From the NCBI GenBank assembly GCA_002343325.1, contig DDSG01000167.1:1-8698 (forward strand): a DNA stretch of 8,698 nucleotides, in the 5' to 3' direction. Each line of letters begins with the position of its first letter. Positions within the stretch are counted from its first letter, which is position 1. Source of the DNA: Phycisphaerales bacterium UBA2396. GTDB lineage: Bacteria; Planctomycetota; Phycisphaerae; Phycisphaerales; UBA1924. Both the position numbers and the translations under genes were made by a program. The notes below the pieces were generated by a model, which made no database searches, was not told where the DNA came from, and saw only the letters and a program-made list of their open reading frames with translations. Shown piece by piece: positions 5,673 through 8,698 of the stretch.

Positions 5673-6233
5673 TCAGTGTCGGTCCTGTCCGAGAATTTTC
5701 GCGACGGCGGCTTTGAGCTCCTGAAGCCGACGCCAAACGGTGCTTCGATTCTCGCCGCTCAGCTCGGCGATCTCCGCGAGGGATCGGTCGCCGAGGAGGA
5801 GAACGAGGCCGCGAAGGTGGAACGGGATGTGCGGAAGCACCGCTTCCAGGTCCATCGCGTCGAGCGTGGCGTCAAGCCCGACCATTTCGAGGCTCGTGCC
5901 GACCGACTCGTAGAACACGCCCGCTTCCGCGAGGCTTTCGAGCGACGCTGGGGGTTGGCGTCGCTTGATGGTGCGTGCCGTGGCGGGGTACCACTTTGCC
6001 GCGACCGCCGCGAGGAACGCCGCGAGCGAGCCTTTCTCCGGTCGGTACTTGCCCGACACCTTGGTGAGCTTGAGGCAGAGGTCTTGAAAGAGGTCTTCGG
6101 CATCTTTGCTTCCGGTCACGCGGGCCAGCCGTTCGGCCTTCTCCCGCATCTGCTTGTAGAAATCCGATCCAGGAGACAACAGCCGCGCCAACTCGGCGCG
6201 TAGGGCCACCGGGCCCACAGGGTGCTCGGACAT
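5673..6233 (-). CDS. small sigma-70-family (ECF-like) RNA polymerase sigma factor
   Basis: The product has 186 residues, the usual size for an ECF-type factor. Region 2 spans about 20-92, with DAEDLFQDLCLKL (44-56), the aromatic/basic stretch GKYRPEKGSLAAFLAAVAAKWY (61-82), and a basic end, RTIKRRQ. A linker follows. Region 4 (about 128-182) carries the DNA-recognition helix-turn-helix SLAEIAELSGENRSTVWRRLQEL (151-173). It should bind core RNA polymerase and direct it to a special promoter. There is no membrane segment and no adjacent anti-sigma gene. The start is ATG 6233; GAAGG is only 2 nt away and GGA is 8 nt away, so initiation looks modest. The next in-frame Met is residue 29. The stop is 3 nt before copy 1 of the 31-bp motif, which makes that motif a candidate target. 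A sigma-like HTH regulator that does not act as a true sigma factor is the alternative. Confidence 0.8.
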   Translation of the reverse strand: MSEHPVGPVALRAELARLLSPGSDFYKQMREKAERLARVTGSKDAEDLFQDLCLKLTKVSGKYRPEKGSLAAFLAAVAAKWYPATARTIKRRQPPASLESLAEAGVFYESVGTSLEMVGLDATLDAMDLEAVLPHIPFHLRGLVLLLGDRSLAEIAELSGENRSTVWRRLQELKAAVAKILGQDRH

Positions 6234-6312
6234 GACCTTCGTCCATCAGGACGACGCAACGCATGGCCCGGCACGGCTCGTGGCGTAGTGGTGAATCAGG
6301 CCGGAGGAATTC

Positions 6313-6333
6313 TGCCGGGCAGCCGCTCCGGCA
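6313..6333. repeat. short inverted repeat upstream of the sigma gene
   Basis: TGCCGG (6313-6318) and CCGGCA (6328-6333) form a 6-bp perfect stem with a 9-nt loop. It sits in the 149-bp gap between the winged-helix gene and the sigma gene. It could be an operator or a weak hairpin. In a sequence this GC-rich, chance is a real possibility. I see no convincing promoter in this gap. Confidence 0.25.
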
Positions 6334-6382
6334 ACTGGGGGCTACATGGCGTGTGGCTTCGCGCTACGTTGCGCGTGGCGCG

Positions 6383-7816
6383 TCAAAATTCCCAAGGAAT
6401 CTCGACGTCGGGCCGGTAGATCAGGCCCCCGTCCTTCTTGACCGACTTGTCGAAGTGATCGGCGGCCGCCGGGAGATCCGCGGCGATCTCTTGGATCGTG
6501 CGGTGCACCGCCATAACAACACGCTTGCGCGTGCGTTCGTAATCGGGAACCTCCTTGCGGATGGCTCCCCGCCACGTGGCTGCACGGAGGTGCGCGGCAA
6601 GCTCGGCCTTCTCGCGCGTCAATCTGTCGATGGCCGCTTGGTCGTCATTGTCGATGGCGGCCTCGAGGCTGGCCTCAATGTCGTTCAGTTCGTCTTGGTA
6701 CTGCTTGGCCGCTTCCTGATCGATCGCAGCGTCTCCCGCGCTCGAGACGAGCACTTCGCGCGGAGTCACGACCGCAGACAGATCGGCGTAGGTGAAGTGC
6801 TTCCCCGGGAACCGGACAGTCTGCTGCAGGATCGCCATTCCGGTCCCGCTCTTGAGAATGACCTCGGTGCCGTCGTACTTGAGCACCCAGCAAGATCCGC
6901 GTTTGCAAATCTGGTATCGCCCGGCTCCGGCATCTGCGGTGGCGGGGCCGGGAGCGGCGCGGATCGTCCGCACGGCCTCTGCAACGGCGGCTGCCACAAT
7001 CCGGTGAAGGGACTCGTTCAAGGGCAAGGAGGGGTTGAGCTGCGCCGCATCCGAGAAAGCCGCCGTCTGGAACCCTGACCCCAGAATCCTGACTGCCCGA
7101 CGCACAGCCTGTTCGGCAAGCTCCCACCGGCGCACGATCTCCCGCCAGTCGTCCAACAGTGCGACAATGCGGTCGTGCTGCTGCTGCGTAACCTCGGTTT
7201 GAAGCAGACGGCGGTTCTGTTGAACCCGCTCTTCCCTGAGCCGGCGGGCACGCCTTTGGAGTTGGCGCACAAGCCTCTTGCTTTGGTCCCAATCCCCCTG
7301 ACCGACGGCGTAGAGGTAGGCGATCTCATCGATCTTGTCCTCGATCCAACGCTCGTGTTCGGAGGGGAGCACCGGGGTGTAGACGCGCGGAATCGACCGG
7401 GCGAGCTGCAATTGATCGGGAATGACCGCCCAGTAGAGCCGGGCGCAGCTCTGGGCCCCAGACAGCATCCCCTGCATGGCTTCCAGCGCGTTGTGAGCGT
7501 CCCGAAATGCCGCCTGGGTCGCAGGGGTGAGTTCAATTCCTGCGGTCAGCCGTTCAAAGCTCTTCACCAGCCCGCCGACGCGTTGCTCCACTCGTCGGTG
7601 CCGGAACAGCGTCCGGTCCGCACGGCAGTTCTTGCGCCTGTGAGCCGGCCACTCCAGGTCTGTCGAGTGAATGTGTTCGTTCCACCATGCGGGCTTGGTC
7701 TCGGGCCTCCCCGGCTGCTGGACCAGCCGGAGACGGTCAACTTCGTCGAGAAGGAAGACCATGTTGTCATGGAGCGTGCGGGCACTGATGGACGTATCGA
7801 TCGGGGCGATGGCCAT
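6383..7816 (-). CDS. large regulator-like protein with C-terminal winged-helix/coiled-coil module
   Basis: This is a 477-residue protein from ATG 7816, with GGAG (7826-7829) 9 nt upstream. A TTG at 7894 would add 26 residues but has no ribosome site. The first ~360 residues are mainly helical and rich in Arg, Gln and Glu, with a probable coiled coil around 176-240; I do not recognise a family there. From about 300 the pattern changes. RYQICKRGSCWVLKYDGTEVILKSGTGMAIL plus PGKHFTYADL (300-346) fits a winged-helix core. An acidic/Ala-rich coiled coil follows (366-412). The end (about 425-477) has ERTRKRVVMAVHRTIQEI, a HFDKSV segment, a YRPDVEIPW turn and a terminal EF. That C-terminal order (strand-rich core, D..A..Y coiled coil, AR.RV..AI..A, Y.P....W) matches, from memory, the tail of some large bacterial transcriptional regulators, where it often follows an ATPase; no P-loop is visible here. 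A DNA-binding regulator is a reasonable guess. The N-terminal role is unknown. Confidence 0.7.
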   Translation of the reverse strand: MAIAPIDTSISARTLHDNMVFLLDEVDRLRLVQQPGRPETKPAWWNEHIHSTDLEWPAHRRKNCRADRTLFRHRRVEQRVGGLVKSFERLTAGIELTPATQAAFRDAHNALEAMQGMLSGAQSCARLYWAVIPDQLQLARSIPRVYTPVLPSEHERWIEDKIDEIAYLYAVGQGDWDQSKRLVRQLQRRARRLREERVQQNRRLLQTEVTQQQHDRIVALLDDWREIVRRWELAEQAVRRAVRILGSGFQTAAFSDAAQLNPSLPLNESLHRIVAAAVAEAVRTIRAAPGPATADAGAGRYQICKRGSCWVLKYDGTEVILKSGTGMAILQQTVRFPGKHFTYADLSAVVTPREVLVSSAGDAAIDQEAAKQYQDELNDIEASLEAAIDNDDQAAIDRLTREKAELAAHLRAATWRGAIRKEVPDYERTRKRVVMAVHRTIQEIAADLPAAADHFDKSVKKDGGLIYRPDVEIPWEF

Positions 7817-7983
7817 GCATGTTGTCTCCGGACCCGCCGGACCTCGCGTGATGAGGTTCGTATAAACCAGCGGGTCGTCGGCAAGACGATACAAGGAATG
7901 TCCGCTTGCGGGACACTACCGAAAGCTTGTTCACACGGCTCCCGCATGTAGGAACCACATTTGACAGCCGTTACACACTCTCG
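7817..7983. other. intergenic region upstream of the regulator-like gene
   Basis: This stretch of 167 bp should hold the promoter for the gene starting at 7816 if that gene is not transcribed together with the HTH gene. I find TTTATA on the minus strand near 7860 but no -35 box at the right distance, so no promoter is called. Small imperfect hairpins (TGTCC/GGACA around 7900-7915, CTCGC/GCGAG at 7980-7994) are too short to interpret. It has slightly lower GC content than the neighbouring genes. Confidence 0.3.
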
Positions 7984-8355
7984 CTATGTGCGAGTCGCAA
8001 TGCTAGCGTCCCACGCCCGCCGCTGTTCGTCCCAACTTATAAGCGCCGCGATGGGCCGGATGTCGGGCTCGCTGACCGGATCTCGGCCACTGACGACCGG
8101 GGGGAGATGCAAGATCTGCTCTTGGAGGTCCGGAGCAAGGTGGGTCAGGTTGAGCAACTGCGTCAATCTCGCCCGAGTCACCCCTCCGAGTTCGGCAAGT
8201 TCCGCCTGCGTGCCGACGACCCCGTCCTTGAGCAGCCCGTTGAGCCGGATGGCGAGCGCCATGAGCCTGGAGACCCTCGGGATCCGCCCGGACAGTGCCG
8301 GGGCGGGCTTGCGGGTCGGGCGGGGAAGGCTGATGGTGCCGGTGATGGTGGTCAT
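7984..8355 (-). CDS. small helix-turn-helix protein linked to a serine recombinase
   Basis: This 123-residue protein starts at ATG 8355, 24 nt after the stop of the recombinase gene, so the two are very likely one operon. No strong ribosome site is seen, which fits coupling to the upstream gene. After a Pro/Arg/Thr-rich leader (1-28) comes RVSRLMALAIRLNGLL (27-42), then a clear helix-turn-helix, TQAELAELGGVTRARLTQLLNL (49-70), followed by LAPDLQEQILHLP (73-85) and RDPVSEPDIRPIAA (91-104), ending with the WDEQRRAWD segment. This is the family of small HTH proteins regularly found after large serine recombinases in mobile elements; part of the pattern resembles the KorB/ParB-type HTH. It probably binds DNA near the recombinase gene or attachment site as a regulator or accessory factor. 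The family assignment is from memory and the exact role is not known. Confidence 0.78.
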   Translation of the reverse strand: MTTITGTISLPRPTRKPAPALSGRIPRVSRLMALAIRLNGLLKDGVVGTQAELAELGGVTRARLTQLLNLTHLAPDLQEQILHLPPVVSGRDPVSEPDIRPIAALISWDEQRRAWDASIATRT

Positions 8356-8379
8356 GGGTGTCTCAGTTCTGTGGAGTTC

Positions 8380-8698
8380 TCAAGCGATCGGTCTCATTTC
8401 CGTGGGGTCGGCTGCCAGTTCCCGGAGGGTCACGGTGACCCGGGCGTCATCGCCGACTCCGGCGTCGAACTCGACGGCGGCGACCACCGATCGGATTAGT
8501 TCGTCCTGCTCACCGCCGGTCAGGGCATCCCAAAGCCGGTCGAAGGTCTCGACCGCACCGACCAGTTCATCCTCGTCGAAGAGCCGTTCCCGGTCCCGCC
8601 GGACCTGCGCGGCCAGCGCCGTCGCTTGGCGGGCCGCACGTTCGCCTGCCCGGCCCCCCAGCGCCGCCTCCGCCCGAAGGCGGTCCAGCTCCGCCGCC
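8380..8698 (-). CDS. large serine recombinase, C-terminal end only (5' part outside window)
   Basis: An open minus-strand frame enters from the right edge and ends in TGA at 8382-8380, giving about 105 residues. It reads a Glu/Ala/Arg-rich helix (coiled-coil type), then LFDEDELVGAVETFDRLWDAL, TGGEQDELIRSVVAAVEFD and a final strand, ARVTVTLRELA. The F-x-x-LWDAL helix, a short loop, E-Q-x-x-x-(I/L)-(I/V)-x-x-V-V-x-x-V-x-(F/Y) and a closing beta strand are the usual C-terminus of large serine recombinases (resolvase/invertase superfamily) with the zinc-ribbon and coiled-coil region before it. The catalytic N-terminus, with the active serine, lies outside the window, so activity cannot be judged. 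The partner is the HTH gene 24 nt downstream. It marks the integration module of a mobile element. Confidence 0.72.
   Translation of the reverse strand, partial: AAELDRLRAEAALGGRAGERAARQATALAAQVRRDRERLFDEDELVGAVETFDRLWDALTGGEQDELIRSVVAAVEFDAGVGDDARVTVTLRELAADPTEMRPIA

Noticed and set aside
4100..5716. Long plus-strand open frame opposite the primase gene
   Set aside because: Antisense shadow with Arg/Ala/Val-biased composition; the minus strand holds complete Prim-Pol and Walker motifs.
7817..7894. N-terminal extension of the regulator-like protein from a TTG codon at 7894
   Set aside because: No ribosome site before the TTG, while ATG 7816 has GGAG 9 nt upstream. The extension remains possible but less likely.
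7961..7989. TTGACA with a 17-bp spacer on the plus strand, looking like a sigma-70 promoter
   Set aside because: The matching -10 region (CTATGT) is poor and no plus-strand gene follows; it would only give antisense RNA to the HTH gene.
7980..7994. CTCGC/GCGAG hairpin overlapping the stop of the small HTH gene
   Set aside because: Only 5 bp of stem and no T-tract on the minus strand, so it is not supported as a terminator.
1..8698. tRNA or rRNA gene, including a tRNA attachment site
   Set aside because: Reading both strands I found no T-loop GTTCRA with matching acceptor stem and no rRNA-like stretch.

Overview
This is a GC-rich window of about 8.7 kb that looks like the replication and control part of an integrated mobile element (integrative element, phage-like satellite or prophage remnant). 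The host is probably a planctomycete. That placement is inferred from the Lys/Ala-tailed HARE-HTH protein at the left edge, whose SPGGKTPAATLYAAI core I associate with planctomycete proteins, and from the recombinase plus small HTH pair at the right edge. No search was run.

Layout. On the plus strand, the left edge holds the 3' part of the HARE-HTH protein gene, closed by a clear intrinsic terminator at 474-503. Next is a stand-alone 221-residue protein (541-1206), possibly related to nucleotide-modification-associated proteins. All other genes are on the minus strand. In order of transcription, from right to left, they are: the tail of a large serine recombinase running off the right edge (8380-8698); a small HTH protein (7984-8355); a 477-residue protein with a winged-helix-like C-terminal regulator module (6383-7816); a small sigma-70/ECF-like factor (5673-6233); a Prim-Pol/PriCT/ATPase replication protein (3191-5560); a roughly 310 bp non-coding repeat region (2881-3188); a 109-residue ParB-fold-like protein (2437-2766); and a ParB-domain/DNA methyltransferase fusion (1154-2437), which overlaps the plus-strand 541-1206 gene tail to tail by 53 bp.

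Two non-coding signals stand out. First, a 31-bp bipartite motif (GCAACAGATC-N10-ACAGAGAGGTC, minus strand) occurs exactly twice. One copy lies upstream of the primase gene and the other upstream of the ParB-like/methyltransferase pair, both in the direction of transcription. The sigma-factor gene ends 3 nt before the first copy, so a small self-contained regulon driven by the element's own sigma factor is a reasonable hypothesis. Second, twelve 9-bp iteron-like units related to GTGACTCTG sit in four clusters of three between the primase stop and the second motif. Two clusters face one way and two the other, with a perfect 9-bp inverted repeat between the last two. This looks like a replication origin or a regulator-binding region.

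As a working model, the recombinase and HTH protein handle integration, the sigma factor and winged-helix protein control expression, the Prim-Pol/ATPase protein starts replication near the iterons, and the ParB-methyltransferase marks the element's DNA. The parts are supported by motifs. The way they are linked is inference.
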